In this document: piece by piece, positions 6,361 through 6,558 of the stretch
Numbering within the stretch: the first letter of the stretch is position 1
Layout: each line of letters starts with the position of its first letter
DNA from: Clostridia bacterium
Lineage (GTDB): Bacteria > Bacillota > Clostridia > Oscillospirales > Acutalibacteraceae
Assembly: GCA_024689165.1 (NCBI GenBank)
Contig: JAILDS010000236.1
Location: 1 to 6,558 of the forward strand
DNA length: 6,558 bases
Reading direction: 5' to 3'
Notes under the pieces: generated by a model
What the model saw: the letters and a program-made list of their open reading frames with translations, nothing else
Database searches by the model: none
Told to the model about the DNA's origin: nothing
Program-made: the position numbers and the translations under genes

Positions 6361-6558
6361 TTACTGCACGCGGTGGCGGTCGAGCATCCTTTCGAGCCCG
6401 TCGAGGGCGGAGCCGAAGGTATCAGTGTCGGCGAGGCAGACGATGCGGCAGTGGTCGGCGCCGGGCCAGTTGAAGCCCGTGCCGGAGACGACGAGCACCT
6501 TTTCCTCCTTGAGCAGCCTCAGAGCGAGGTCGTCGTCGTCCGTGAAATCGAAACGGCG
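6361..6558 (-). CDS. Class I/II PLP-dependent aminotransferase, AlaA-like (C-terminal fragment, runs off the window)
   Basis: The reverse strand encodes 65 residues reaching the right edge of the window and ending at TAA (6361-6363), followed at once by an in-frame TGA (6358-6360). The fragment contains KVLVVSGTGFNWPGADHCRIVCLAD. This matches the C-terminal small-domain signature of alanine/glutamate-pyruvate aminotransferases of the AlaA (YfbQ) type, where the family reads GTGFNWP-x2-DHFRIV. The arginine in the RIV segment (residue 38 of the fragment) corresponds to the conserved arginine that binds the substrate alpha-carboxylate in fold-type I aminotransferases. The remaining residues form the usual terminal helix. 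The PLP lysine and the start lie outside the window. The enzyme would be cytosolic and act in alanine/glutamate metabolism; exact substrate preference cannot be read from this fragment. It converges on the protease gene. Confidence 0.85.
   Translation of the reverse strand, partial: RRFDFTDDDDLALRLLKEEKVLVVSGTGFNWPGADHCRIVCLADTDTFGSALDGLERMLDRHRVQ

Overview
The window is GC-rich, with mostly G/C third codon positions, and carries strong GGAGG-type ribosome binding and sigma-A promoter signals. Its proteins combine type I dockerins, BspA-like LRR_5 repeats and cohesin-like beta-sandwich domains. This points to a GC-rich anaerobic Clostridia member (Oscillospiraceae/Ruminococcaceae or Christensenellales-like), probably from an animal gut. 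The lineage is inferred from domain style only; no phylogenetic marker is present.

Layout. (1) Positions 2-1765, plus strand: the 3' part of a large secreted protein whose start lies upstream of the window. It has reiterated LRR_5-type composite modules, a cohesin-like domain and a C-terminal type I dockerin. (2) Positions 1766-1851: a short intergenic gap with a good sigma-A promoter and a GGAGG ribosome binding site, but no convincing terminator for the gene before it. (3) Positions 1852-6207, plus strand: a complete 1451-residue secreted M6-family (immune inhibitor A-like) zinc metalloprotease. Its tail repeats the architecture of the upstream protein: three composite modules, a cohesin-like domain, an acidic linker, an uncharacterised beta domain and a dockerin. 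(4) Positions 6208-6360: an intrinsic terminator, then a 100-base stretch of GGAAT-type heptads in head-to-head orientation that forms an imperfect inverted repeat. (5) Positions 6361-6558, minus strand: the C-terminal 65 residues of a class I/II (AlaA-like) aminotransferase, converging on the same terminator.

How the genes fit together. The two plus-strand genes are tandem paralogues over their C-terminal halves. Their dockerins carry the same predicted recognition residues, and the last 45 compared bases differ at only two positions. The likely picture is a pair of extracellular proteins, at least one a protease, that dock onto the same cohesin-bearing scaffold or cell-surface anchor and use the LRR and beta domains for substrate or host-surface binding. 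The aminotransferase is ordinary amino-acid metabolism and appears unrelated. The most notable features are the protease-LRR-cohesin-like-dockerin fusion, the presence of cohesin-like and dockerin domains in one chain, the mosaic sharing of modules between the neighbours, and the inverted heptad element. I did not see a clearly new defence or mobile system.
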